Below are positions 1 to 9,952 of a DNA stretch of 64,000 bases, in pieces. Under the pieces are notes generated by a model. The model did not search any database, had not been told where the DNA came from, and saw only the letters and a list, made by a program, of their open reading frames with translations. A program made the translations under genes and the position numbers. Each line of letters starts with the position of its first letter. Positions within the stretch are counted from its first letter, which is position 1. The stretch is from Sphingomonas rhizophila. GTDB taxonomy: Bacteria > Pseudomonadota > Alphaproteobacteria > Sphingomonadales > Sphingomonadaceae. The stretch is taken from NCBI RefSeq assembly GCF_014396585.1, contig NZ_CP060717.1:1302001-1366000 (forward strand), written 5' to 3'.

Positions 1-688
1 ATATCCAGGTGTCGGTCACGACAATTTCGGCGCCCTGCACCGCTTCGCGCGGGTCGGTAGTAAAGTAGATTTTCGGCTGCGTACTGCCAAGCGCGACCAT
101 GCCTGCATCGGGTGCGAACCCGTCGGGGGTCGCCACGGCGAGCTCGAAATCCATGATCGACGCGGCCTCGATCAGCGAATTGCAGACGTTGTTTCCGTCG
201 CCGACCCAGGCCCACCGCGTGCCGGCGAGCCGACCCTTGCGTTCCATGACGGTCTGCATGTCGGCCAGCAACTGGCACGGGTGCGACAGGTCGGTAAGCC
301 CGTTGATCACCGGCACCGTCGAATGCGCCGCCAACTCCTCTGCCTTCTCATGCATGTCCGTGCGGATCATGATCGCGTCGGCGTAGCGCGACAGGACCCG
401 CGCGGTATCGGCGATGGTTTCACCACGCCCCAACTGCGACGTGGCATTGTCGAGCAGCAAGGCATTGCCGCCAAGCTGACGGATCGCCTGATCGAAACTC
501 AGCCGCGTTCGTGTCGAATTCTTTTCAAAGATCATGGCCAGCGTGACGCCGGCCAGCGGCGCGTCGGCGTCGACCCTGCCCTTCGGCCACCCTGCCCGCG
601 CCTCTTTCCGCGCCGCCGCCTCGCCGAGGATGGCGGCGAGGCCGTCCGGCCCTGCGTCGCCCAGCGTCAGGAAATGGCGCTGGCTCAT
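1..688 (-). CDS. argF: Ornithine carbamoyltransferase, C-terminus cut by window edge
   Basis: Transfers carbamoyl from carbamoyl phosphate to ornithine, giving citrulline in arginine synthesis (cytoplasmic trimer). I translated 229 residues from the ATG at 688. They start [11 protein letters not shown] and contain the carbamoyl-phosphate motif STRTR (within [13 protein letters not shown]) and the HPCQ motif (in [13 protein letters not shown]), both diagnostic of the transcarbamylase family. The ornithine-loop end lies beyond the window edge. The start ATG overlaps the argD stop (ATGA at 685-688), so the two are translationally coupled and probably form one arginine operon. No frameshift was seen in the visible part. 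Confidence 0.95.
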   Translation of the reverse strand, partial: MSQRHFLTLGDAGPDGLAAILGEAAARKEARAGWPKGRVDADAPLAGVTLAMIFEKNSTRTRLSFDQAIRQLGGNALLLDNATSQLGRGETIADTARVLSRYADAIMIRTDMHEKAEELAAHSTVPVINGLTDLSHPCQLLADMQTVMERKGRLAGTRWAWVGDGNNVCNSLIEAASIMDFELAVATPDGFAPDAGMVALGSTQPKIYFTTDPREAVQGAEIVVTDTWI

Positions 689-1871
689 GCCGCTTCCGGC
701 ACCTCGTAGATCGACGCCGCCTCGCTCAGCCCTTCGACGAACTCGCGAATGTGCCTTTCATCAATGGTCAGCGGCGGAAGAACGCGCATGACGTTGTCGC
801 CGGCGGCAACCGCCAGGATGCCCTGCCCGCGCAACCAATTCACAAAGGCGCGGCTGTCGGTCTTCATCTTGATGCCCAGCATCAGGCCCATGCCACGAAC
901 GCTGTCGAACAGCTGATCGTGGTTGGGAATCATTTGCTCTAGCGCGGCGCGCAGGCGGTCACCCATCTGGCGAACGTGGCCGAGGAATTCGTCGTTGGCG
1001 ACAACGTCGAACACCGCTTGGCCCGCCGCCATCGCCAGCGGGTTGCCGCCGTAGGTCGACCCGTGCGTGCCGATGACCATGCCGCTGGCCGCCTTTTCCG
1101 TCGCCAGGCAGGCACCCATCGGGAAGCCGCCGCCGATCCCCTTGGCCGACGCCAGGATGTCCGGTTCGACGCCATACTGCTCATAGGCGTAGAGCGTGCC
1201 CGTACGCGCGACGCCGCACTGCACCTCGTCGAACACCAGCATCAGGTCGCGCTCGTCGCAGACCTTGCGCAGACCCTGGATGAACTCCTTCGACGCCGGG
1301 CGGATTCCGCCTTCGCCCTGCACCGGCTCCAGCAGGAAACCGGCGGTGTTGTCGTCGATCGCGGCCAGCGCCTGCTCCAGATTGTCGAACTCGACGACCT
1401 TGAAGCCAGGCAGAAGCGGCGCGAAACCGTCGCGAAGCTTTTCCTGATTGGTCGCGCTGATCGTCGCCATCGTCCGGCCGTGGAAGGCATTGGAAAAGGT
1501 GATCAGGTCGTGCTTGTGGGCGTTGCCCTTGGCATGATGATAGCGGCGCGCCGTCTTGATCGCGCACTCGACGGCCTCCGCTCCCGAATTGGTGAAGAAC
1601 ACGGTGTCGGCAAAGGTCAAGTCGACGATCCGCTGCGCCAGCGCTTCGCCCTGCGGCGATCCGTAGAGGTTAGAAACGTGCATCAGCGTCGCCGCCTGGT
1701 CCTGGATCGCCTTGGTCAGCACCGGGTGCCCATGACCGAGCAGGTTGACCGCGATGCCGCTGGCAAAATCGAGATATTTCTCCCCGCGTTCACCGTAGAG
1801 ATAGACACCCTCCCTCGGACCGGCCGAACGTCGCAGCGCGGGTAAACGGGCATGAGCGGCGTGATGGCCAT
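685..1871 (-). CDS. argD: Acetylornithine aminotransferase (frameshifted near N-terminus)
   Basis: PLP-dependent class III aminotransferase that converts N-acetylglutamate semialdehyde to N-acetylornithine. The body carries the family hallmarks: [34 protein letters not shown] and the Schiff-base region [16 protein letters not shown]. The likely start is the ATG at 1871 ([20 protein letters not shown]), with AAGGAA nine bases upstream. That N-terminus is in a different frame from [16 protein letters not shown]. Adding one C to the CCC at 1812-1814 joins them as VRGEGVYLYG and gives 395 residues, the normal length. The gene is probably intact in the organism. It is followed by argF with a 4-base overlap. 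Confidence 0.92.
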
Positions 1872-1960
1872 CGGGGCAATTTCCTTGGGCTGTAAACTGG
1901 CGAACGCGGCGCCATCGCCGCGCTCCGGCGCTATACTGCCCGACCTTTTCGAAGGTCAAA

Positions 1961-1993
1961 CGAAAGGGGCGGGACCCTTGCGAGTCCCGCCCC
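1961..1993 (-). terminator. Rho-independent terminator of the 2018-2506 gene
   Basis: A perfect 10-bp GC stem (1966-1975 with 1984-1993) and an 8-base loop are followed, on the reverse strand, by TTTCGTTT. It sits 25 bases downstream of the stop at 2018 and separates that gene from argD. Confidence 0.8.
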
Positions 1994-2017
1994 TCCTACT
2001 GCCCGAATACGCCGGGA

Positions 2018-2506
2018 TTAGTCGTGGTCCCAGCCGCGATCGTCTTCGTAGCGGTCGTTGCGGCCGTCACGGTCGCGATCGGAGTAGCCATTGCCGTAGC
2101 CGTAGTTGCCGCGGAAGTTGCGGTCGTTGGCGTCACGGCGGATGCGCTGCTCGAGGCGGGCGAGGCGAACTTCGATCTCGCGGCTGTCACGCTGGTTGAA
2201 GCCGTTCCGCGCCAGGACGTTGATCCGACGGTCGAGCCAGCGGGCTTCGTCGCTCAGGCGGCGAGCTTCGCGGTTCGACAGGATGTTGCGCCGGTCGAGC
2301 TGGGCGATGGTCCGGCGGACATGGTCCACACGCGCTTCGAGACGACGGACCTGACCATAGTTGTGGTTGTATCCGTAAGCATTGCCGTAGGGCGCATACT
2401 GGCCCGGATAGGGCTGACCCGGATAAGGAGCATATTGCGCCGCGGCCGGGGCAGCAGCGGCAATGGCCGAAACGGCAACGGCGGCGGTGAGAAGAACCTT
2501 ACGCAT
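2018..2506 (-). CDS. Secreted Tyr/Arg/Asp-rich protein of unknown function
   Basis: A 162-residue protein with a clear Sec signal peptide (MRKVLLTAAVAVSAIAAA, cleavage near AAAQ-YAPYPG). A Pro/Gly/Tyr-rich stretch follows (about residues 25-50), then a charged, probably helical middle with heptad-like spacing (VRRLEARVDHVRRTIAQLD; EVRLARLEQRIRRD), and an Asp/Arg/Gly/Tyr-rich tail. It is probably periplasmic or loosely surface-associated. I recognise the type from sphingomonads but know no function. It is monocistronic, with its own terminator downstream. Confidence 0.75.
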   Translation of the reverse strand: MRKVLLTAAVAVSAIAAAAPAAAQYAPYPGQPYPGQYAPYGNAYGYNHNYGQVRRLEARVDHVRRTIAQLDRRNILSNREARRLSDEARWLDRRINVLARNGFNQRDSREIEVRLARLEQRIRRDANDRNFRGNYGYGNGYSDRDRDGRNDRYEDDRGWDHD

Positions 2507-2654
2507 ATTCTTTCCTTTCCGAGGAAAAGTTGATGCCTGCCTTCTGGGCCACTTCGGTTGAGGCCAGCCTGAATGGCGATGTTATCCGCCGTTCATTTCG
2601 GCAACGAACTCTTATAGGATCGGCTGTGCACGCATCGCCAATGCAAGAGGTTGC

Positions 2655-3248
2655 ATGATGAGAAGTTTTTGCCCTGCAATCAGGCGGTTGGCAATCGTCG
2701 CCTTGGGGCTGACCTGGCCAGGTGCCGTCGCCGTGGCGGCGAAGCCACCGCCCACTGACAACATCATCGCCGATTTCAACTCCGGCAGAAAACCGAATAA
2801 TCTTGGCGGCGATTTCGGCTGCTGGATCAGTGATCCGGCCGATTCGGCACAGGGTTGCATCGAGGCATTCGACCGCGGAGCGTTGCGGGTGATCTATAGC
2901 GTCGACTCGGACAAACCAGCATTCGGCGGCATCTGGATGCGGCTGCAAAACCTCGACGCCACCCAATACGACCGCCTTGTCCTCCGGGTTCGCGGCGATG
3001 CCGGAATGGGCTCCACCGCCACCTTCAAAGTCGAACTGAAAGACGCCATGGACCGATCCAGTTCGACTTACGTCCGTGGGATCACCGACCAGTGGCAGGA
3101 CATCTCGATCCCGCTGGGCGACTTCCAGGGCATGGCCAACCGCAAGAAGCTGAAGGAGTTTGTGATCGTGATCGAGGACCGGACCGCCACGGCCAAGCGC
3201 GGCATGTTCTATATCGACGAGATTCGCCTAGCCAAGCCTACTGCTTGA
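2655..3248 (+). CDS. Secreted protein with galactose-binding-like (CBM-type) fold
   Basis: A 197-residue protein with a signal peptide (hydrophobic stretch at residues 10-28, cleavage near VAVAA-KPPP). The mature part reads as a single beta-sandwich like CBM11/CIA30 modules: it opens with DNIIADFNSG and has GGIWMRLQNLDATQYDRL, LRVRGDAG, WQDISIPLGDF and a closing FYIDEIRLA. That pattern (weak spacing, ending Y-I-D-x-I-x-L) is typical of galactose-binding-like domains, which often bind sugars in the periplasm. No catalytic domain is attached. ATG codons at 2655 and 2658 are both possible, with AAGAGG just upstream. The 3' end overlaps the convergent ABC permease by 11 bases. Confidence 0.7.
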   Translation: MMRSFCPAIRRLAIVALGLTWPGAVAVAAKPPPTDNIIADFNSGRKPNNLGGDFGCWISDPADSAQGCIEAFDRGALRVIYSVDSDKPAFGGIWMRLQNLDATQYDRLVLRVRGDAGMGSTATFKVELKDAMDRSSSTYVRGITDQWQDISIPLGDFQGMANRKKLKEFVIVIEDRTATAKRGMFYIDEIRLAKPTA

Positions 3249-4065
3249 TTTTCCAGCCCGATCTCAGGAGTCCGTAACAGGCCGCCCACAGCGCAAGGTT
3301 CACCACCAGCAATCCCATGGCCCCGACCCAGATCGGGCTGTCGGTCACCCCGACGAAGCCATGGCGGAAGCCGGAGATGACGTAGAAGAAAGGGTTGGCG
3401 TGGCTCGCCGCGCGGAAGGCCGGCGCGAGTTGCTCGACCGAGTAGAAGGTGCCGCTGAGCAGTGACAGCGGCGCCACCACGAAATTGGTGATCATGGCCG
3501 CATGATCGAACTTCTCCGCCCAGATCGAGGTCAGAAGGCCAAGGAAGGCGAGCATCAGCGATCCCATCAGGCCGAACCAGAAGGCGGACAGCGGGTCGAC
3601 CAGTCGAACGTGGACGCCCGGGTTGAGGACCATGGCGATCCATACGGCCCCGCCGACCAGGAACGCGCGTGTCACCGCAGCACCGACCAGTCCCGCGATC
3701 AGCTCTCCGGTCGACAGGGGCGGCATCAAATAATCGACGATCGTCCCCTGCATCTTGCCGACGAGCAGCGAGAAGCTGGAATTGGCGAAGCTGTTCTGGA
3801 GCATCGCCATGACGATCAGGCCCGGCGCGATGAAATCGGCGAACGGGACGCCCATCACCTCACGGCCGGAGCGGCCCAGCGCGACGCTGAAGATGATGAG
3901 ATAGAGCAGCGTCGTGATGGCCGGAGCCCACACGGTTTGCATCTGCACCTTGAAGAACCGGCGCACCTCCTTGATATATAGGGTCTTGAGGCCGCCCCAA
4001 TTGACGCCTTGCAGCGTCGGCATGCCGGGGTCGGGCATTGCCCAATGGGGAGTCTGGTCGTTCAC
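3238..4065 (-). CDS. ABC-2 type transporter permease
   Basis: Membrane-spanning subunit of an exporter of the ABC-2 family (drug, polysaccharide or lipid export). From the GTG at 4065 (VNDQTPHWAMPDPG) it has 275 residues. The cytoplasmic N-terminus GLKTLYIKEVRRFFKVQMQTVWAP leads into six hydrophobic segments, and the central region (LLVGKMQGTIVDYLMPPLS) is typical of the ABC-2 signature. No ATPase gene lies beside it, although most such permeases have one. The partner is elsewhere or it pairs with an orphan ATPase. It is divergent from gcrA, with 61 bases between the starts. ATG at 4038 is an alternative start. Confidence 0.85.
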   Translation of the reverse strand: MNDQTPHWAMPDPGMPTLQGVNWGGLKTLYIKEVRRFFKVQMQTVWAPAITTLLYLIIFSVALGRSGREVMGVPFADFIAPGLIVMAMLQNSFANSSFSLLVGKMQGTIVDYLMPPLSTGELIAGLVGAAVTRAFLVGGAVWIAMVLNPGVHVRLVDPLSAFWFGLMGSLMLAFLGLLTSIWAEKFDHAAMITNFVVAPLSLLSGTFYSVEQLAPAFRAASHANPFFYVISGFRHGFVGVTDSPIWVGAMGLLVVNLALWAACYGLLRSGWKIKQ

Positions 4066-4126
4066 GCGACAATCGCCTATCGGCAGCCGCGGCCTCACGC
4101 AACACGCGACGGGAGTAGAGAATTTC

Positions 4127-4827
4127 ATGAGCTGGACCGACGAGCGGATCGATCGCTTGAAAGCGATGTGGACCAAGGGCGCCACCGCCAGTCAGATCGC
4201 CGAGGAACTGGGCGGGGTCAGCCGCAATGCCGTGATCGGCAAGGCGCACCGCCTGGGCCTGGAATCACGCCCGTCACCGGTGAAGCCGGGCGAGGAAAAG
4301 GAAAAGAAGGCCAAGCCGGCGCCCAAGGCGAAGGTGGAAGCGCCGAAGGCGGCGCCGGTGAAAGCAGCTCCGGCCGCTCCGGCAAGTGACCCGATTCCGC
4401 GGATCGCGCCGGCGGACGCCCCGCGCCGTCCGGCGGTCATTCCCGGCTCGTCGGCGGTCGCGATGACGCCGGCCAAGGCGGATTCGACGAATGTCCAGTA
4501 CCGGTCGGTCGGACCCGGCGGCTTCATCCGCCAGGGGCCGGGCGACACGCAGGCGCCGATCCCGCCGGCCCCGCCGCGCCGTCTTGTGCCGGCCAAGCCG
4601 TCCGCGGAAGTCGCCGACAAGACGTCGCTGCTCGAGCTGAACGACCGCATCTGCCGCTGGCCGATGGGCACCCCGGCGAACCGGACTTCCACTTCTGCGG
4701 GAACGACGCCAACCCGGGCTATCCCTATTGCGTCGATCATTGCGGTGTCGCCTATCAGGCGCAGCTTCCGCGACGCGATCGCCGCCCGCCGCCGCCCCTG
4801 CCATTCGGCGGCCCGCGCGTACGTTGA
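4127..4827 (+). CDS. gcrA: Cell-cycle regulator GcrA (frameshifted near C-terminus)
   Basis: GcrA is a sigma70-associated transcription factor of alphaproteobacteria that reads GANTC methylation laid down by CcrM. The start at 4127 gives the canonical MSWTDERIDRLKAMWTKGAT, followed by the helix-turn-helix NAVIGKAHRLGL. A long Lys/Pro/Ala linker (residues 45-150) follows, then the C-terminal sigma70-binding region LLELNDRICRWPMG. There the frame breaks. Restoring one C at about 4669 (GGGCA to GGGCCA) gives the expected HPGEPDFHFCGNDANPGYPY and GVAYQAQLP, ending at 4827 with 233 residues. A strong terminator follows at once. The unrepaired frame would end at 4834 with an unrelated tail. Confidence 0.92.
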
Positions 4828-4832
4828 AAAAT

Positions 4833-4865
4833 AGCCCCGGCGACCACGATCGCCGGGGCTTTTTC
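4833..4865. terminator. Bidirectional terminator between gcrA and hsp20
   Basis: An 11-bp perfect stem (4833-4843 with 4850-4860) and a 6-base loop are followed by CTTTTTC on the forward strand and by TATTTTTC on the reverse. It serves both convergent genes. Confidence 0.88.
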
Positions 4866-4873
4866 TTTGCCGC

Positions 4874-5383
4874 TCAGGCCGTTTCGAGTTTCTTGGCCTC
4901 GGTCTGAGGCTCGGCCTTCTTGCCGGCACCAAGCTCGATCTGCTGGCCGGCCTTCTCGCCGGTACCGAGTTCGATCTTGCGCGGCTTCATGGCCTCCGGA
5001 ATCTCCCGGACCATGTCGATCTGCAGCAGGCCGTCGCGAAGGTCGGCGCCCGTTACCTTGATATGATCGGCCAGGCCGAAGCGGCGCTCGAACGATCGCG
5101 TCGCGATGCCGCGGTGGATGTAGTCGATGCCCTCGTCTTCGCCGCGCTGGCCCGACACGATCAGTTGGTTCTGGTGCGCCGTGATCTCGATCTGGTCGCG
5201 ATTGAACCCGGCAACGGCGAGGTTGATCCGGTAATGATTGTCATCGAGCGCGATCAGGTCGAACGGCGGGTAGCCTTCGTTGCCCTGCCCGCTGGCGCTG
5301 TTTTCCAGCATGTCGAACAACCGGTCGAAGCCGATGGTGGAGCGCCGGAACGGCGCAAAATCGAATGCACTCCGCATTGTCAT
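4874..5383 (-). CDS. Small heat-shock protein, Hsp20/IbpA family
   Basis: An ATP-independent holdase chaperone of 169 residues. It has the class A N-terminus (FRRSTIGFDRLFDMLE), an alpha-crystallin domain (about residues 38-125) with YRINLAVAGF, QLIVSGQRGE and the RSFERRFGLADHIKV block, and the DGLLQIDMVREIPE strand. The C-terminal tail repeats IELG(T/A)G(E/K)KA twice and lacks a clear IxI anchor beyond KIEL. It is longer than IbpA (about 140). It shares a bidirectional terminator with gcrA. Confidence 0.9.
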   Translation of the reverse strand: MTMRSAFDFAPFRRSTIGFDRLFDMLENSASGQGNEGYPPFDLIALDDNHYRINLAVAGFNRDQIEITAHQNQLIVSGQRGEDEGIDYIHRGIATRSFERRFGLADHIKVTGADLRDGLLQIDMVREIPEAMKPRKIELGTGEKAGQQIELGAGKKAEPQTEAKKLETA

Positions 5384-5471
5384 GTCCTCCGTTGAGCAAC
5401 ATCCAGGCGGTGAGCAGCGACCGAAAGCCGCGGCTCTCCGTCACCGACCCCATCAGGCAGTCGGCGACGAT

Positions 5472-5500
5472 GATTTGGTTGCAGGTTTCAGCGTTTCAAG
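5472..5500 (-). promoter_or_regulatory. Possible RpoH-type promoter for hsp20
   Basis: On the reverse strand CTTGAAA begins at 5500, and a weak CCAAATC follows at the spacing expected for the alphaproteobacterial sigma32 consensus (CTTG, 17-18 bases, CCTATnT). It lies about 90 bases upstream of the hsp20 ATG. The -10 part matches poorly, so the call rests mainly on context. Confidence 0.3.
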
Positions 5501-5530
5501 ACCCTGATCGCGGCGCGTAATCTAGACAGG

Positions 5531-6076
5531 CTAGCCCACCCGCATGCCCAGCCAGATCACCGCTTCGGTCGAGGCGGAGATGATCGAACGGAGAGCGCGA
5601 AGCCACCATGAGTCGAGTTTCATCCGGTCGAGAAAGCGGTCGTGGTGGATCTGCTCATCCTCGATGATGCTGCCGATGATTGCGACCGCTTCGGCATCGA
5701 GGCCGGAGAGGGCGCGGCGCTGGTCGGCGAGGTGCCGGAGCACTGTCGCCTCGACGGCGAGGGTCGTCGCGGCGATGGCCCGCGCGCCGAACAGTCCGGT
5801 CAGGAATCCGAGAACATAACCACCGATCGCACACGGCCAGAACATCCGCGATCGCGGGGCGCGGCGTTGCATCAGCGCAGCGCCAAAAACAGCGCGGTGC
5901 CGCTTTTCGTGGATCAGGAAGTCGGAAAGGTGATCGACCATCGCCGGTGCGGTGACCCGCGCGGCGGTGCGCTGGGCGCGGTAGAGGCAGATCGCACCCT
6001 GCTCCCCGGCGTGATCCACCTTGAGCATGCGATTGCCGAGAATCGAGGTGGAGTGGACAGGCGCCGTTGAAACCAT
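5531..6076 (-). CDS. coq7: Demethoxyubiquinone hydroxylase family protein (Coq7)
   Basis: Carboxylate-bridged di-iron hydroxylase of the ferritin-like fold that makes the penultimate ring hydroxylation in ubiquinone synthesis, at the inner membrane. The 181 residues carry the ligand set expected of Coq7: VDHAGEQGA (first Glu), FLIHEKRHRAVF (E-x-x-H), VEATVLRH, and IIEDEQIHHD (second E-x-x-H). Hydrophobic helices between them (FWPCAIGGYVLGFLTGLFGA) suit interfacial membrane binding. It is a single gene facing the same way as its neighbours but with spaces on both sides. Confidence 0.9.
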   Translation of the reverse strand: MVSTAPVHSTSILGNRMLKVDHAGEQGAICLYRAQRTAARVTAPAMVDHLSDFLIHEKRHRAVFGAALMQRRAPRSRMFWPCAIGGYVLGFLTGLFGARAIAATTLAVEATVLRHLADQRRALSGLDAEAVAIIGSIIEDEQIHHDRFLDRMKLDSWWLRALRSIISASTEAVIWLGMRVG

Positions 6077-6141
6077 TGAACCGCTGATAGCCCGGCTATC
6101 GCGTCCTGCCAGCCCTCAATGGGACGAGGGAACGTCAGTGG

Positions 6142-6690
6142 TCAGCGAGCGGCGGTCTGGCGCTTGGCGATCCATTGATCGCGCGTTTCGTACCAGGCCG
6201 CCCGGGCCAGTATCCATTCCTGCGAGCTCCTCGACTGAAGCGGCGGAAGCCATGTCTGACGGACGCTGGCCACTTCGGCAGGCTCGACCGCGAACTGACG
6301 CGCCCACAGCGTCAGGTCATCTTCGAGCGATTGACGCAATTTGGGCGCCAACTCCGCCGGGACCTGAGCACCGCCCTTAACGCGCGCGGCAAGTCCCAAG
6401 GCGTCACCACGGCGCCGCTGGGCGAGCGCTGCCAACTCTCCATTGGGATCCGGATTGATCGGACCGGCGGTGACAACCTTGCCGTCCTTGCCCTTCAACT
6501 TGACCTTGCCGCCATCGACGTAACGCCGCTGATACTCGACCGTCATCGACGCCGCGTCCGATGCGGTACCGTCAGTCCCCATGCCGTCGCTCTTGCTCAG
6601 GATGCCGTCGCCGCTGGTCGTCGGTATCTCCTGCGCCACGGCCGGCGAAGCGAACACCGCGAGGATCACGCCAAGGATTGTGGGCCGCAT
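6142..6690 (-). CDS. Secreted protein of unknown function
   Basis: From the ATG at 6690 the product is 182 residues: a signal peptide (MRPTILGVILAVFASPAVA-QE), then a low-complexity Gly/Asp/Ser region. A basic strand-like part follows (VEYQRRYVDGGKVKLKGKDG, KVVTAGPINPDP). The second half is helical and Trp-rich (SLEDDLTLWARQFAVEPAEV, VRQTWLPPLQSRSSQEWILA). I do not recognise a family. Upstream in-frame codons back to 6750 lack a signal peptide, so 6690 is preferred. It is divergent from parE, with 148 bases between the starts. Confidence 0.7.
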   Translation of the reverse strand: MRPTILGVILAVFASPAVAQEIPTTSGDGILSKSDGMGTDGTASDAASMTVEYQRRYVDGGKVKLKGKDGKVVTAGPINPDPNGELAALAQRRRGDALGLAARVKGGAQVPAELAPKLRQSLEDDLTLWARQFAVEPAEVASVRQTWLPPLQSRSSQEWILARAAWYETRDQWIAKRQTAAR

Positions 6691-6829
6691 AGCAATTCCT
6701 GCCGCTTCGTCATTTCCGGGCACTATGCGCCTGAAAATCGCGCCTTGCAAAGCCGTCCGCGACGTCGGCGGATTTCAAAGCGCTGTGACCCAGCGGCCGC
6801 TTGGCAGGCGCGGGCCGCTCCCCCTATAG

Positions 6830-8821
<1,992 letters not shown>

Positions 8822-9092
8822 CGCGAAGTTTTCCGATCCGTGCACCGGTCGCTTCCCGCAACGGCGCCGCGACAATCTTCCCGCTTGGGGATGTTGACCG
8901 AGATTATCCGACAAAACGGCCTGGCGTCGGCATGCCTCGGTTCGGCGCAGCAGCCAGTTCAACCGATTGCCACGTAACCGATCGTTAACCATCCCGTTGG
9001 TTTATTGATCGTTTCCCGATCCGGAACAGGCGTCGCTGCGCGCCTCGCGGGGATGGAATATTTGTGAAACGGTCTGGTCAAAAGGGTGGGAC

Positions 9093-9935
9093 ATGACGCG
9101 GATTGTCGCTTTTCTCCTGAGCTTCTTGCTTCTGGCTGCACCGGCGGCCGCGGAGGCGCCATTCCGGCTCCAGCCGCTGGAGCAGCGGCTTCAGGCTATC
9201 GCGAACATCAACCCGGGCAATATCGGCATTGCCGCGCTCGACCTGACATCGGGTGAGATGGTCAGCGTCCACGGCGACGAGCCCTTCCCCATGGCGAGCA
9301 CGGTCAAGGTCGCCATCGCCGCCGCCTACCTGACCCAGGTCGAGCATGGCCGGCGCAGTCTCGACGATCGCATCGAGGGCCGCAGTGTGCGCTCGCTGAT
9401 GGAAGCGATGCTGATCCGAAGCGATAATGCCGCGACCGACATCATCCTTCGCAACCTGGGCGGACCCAAGGCGATGCAAGAGTGGCTGACCTTCCACCGC
9501 CTCGAGGGACTGCGCGTCGATCGTTCGATCGCCCGCCTGCTCGCCGACCGCCGGGACCTTCGTGATGTCCGCGACAGCAGCACACCCAAGGCGATGGTCA
9601 ATCTGCTCGCGCGCCTCGACCAGGGCATCCTCCAGCCGCAGAGCCGGACTTACCTGCTCGACCTGATGGCGCGCTGCGCGACGGGCAAGAACCGTATGCG
9701 CGGGCTGCTGCCGAGCGGAACGCCGGTGGCGCACAAGACTGGGACGCTCAACGGCCTTACCACCGACGTCGGGTTCATCACCCTTCCGGACGGACGCCGG
9801 GTCGCCGTGGCGCTATTCGCACGCTCCGGCGTCAATCGCCCGATGACGCTCGCTCAGGCGGCGCGCTCGATCTACGACGGGTTCAGCCGCATTTCGCTTC
9901 CGCTGAGCGGCCCGTTCGTCTTCGGCGGACAATAA
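9093..9935 (+). CDS. Class A beta-lactamase-fold serine hydrolase without the usual Glu166
   Basis: A periplasmic protein of 280 residues with a signal peptide (cleavage near AAAAE-AP). The class A skeleton is clear: STVK at 69-72, SDN at 110-112 and KTG at 215-217, plus the RDSSTPKAM segment that follows the omega loop. The omega loop itself is short (DRSIARLLADRRDLRDVRD) and has no ExxLN motif, so the glutamate that class A enzymes use to deacylate the acyl-enzyme is missing. It could be a penicillin-binding or other serine hydrolase rather than a true beta-lactamase. It converges on the sugar transferase gene with a 17-base gap. Confidence 0.8.
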   Translation: MTRIVAFLLSFLLLAAPAAAEAPFRLQPLEQRLQAIANINPGNIGIAALDLTSGEMVSVHGDEPFPMASTVKVAIAAAYLTQVEHGRRSLDDRIEGRSVRSLMEAMLIRSDNAATDIILRNLGGPKAMQEWLTFHRLEGLRVDRSIARLLADRRDLRDVRDSSTPKAMVNLLARLDQGILQPQSRTYLLDLMARCATGKNRMRGLLPSGTPVAHKTGTLNGLTTDVGFITLPDGRRVAVALFARSGVNRPMTLAQAARSIYDGFSRISLPLSGPFVFGGQ

Positions 9936-9952
9936 CCGCCCTGCGCTGCGGG

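Noticed and set aside
4832..4865. Possible RNA thermometer or riboswitch near hsp20
   Set aside because: The hairpin lies at the 3' ends of two convergent genes and has T-runs on both sides, so it is a terminator.
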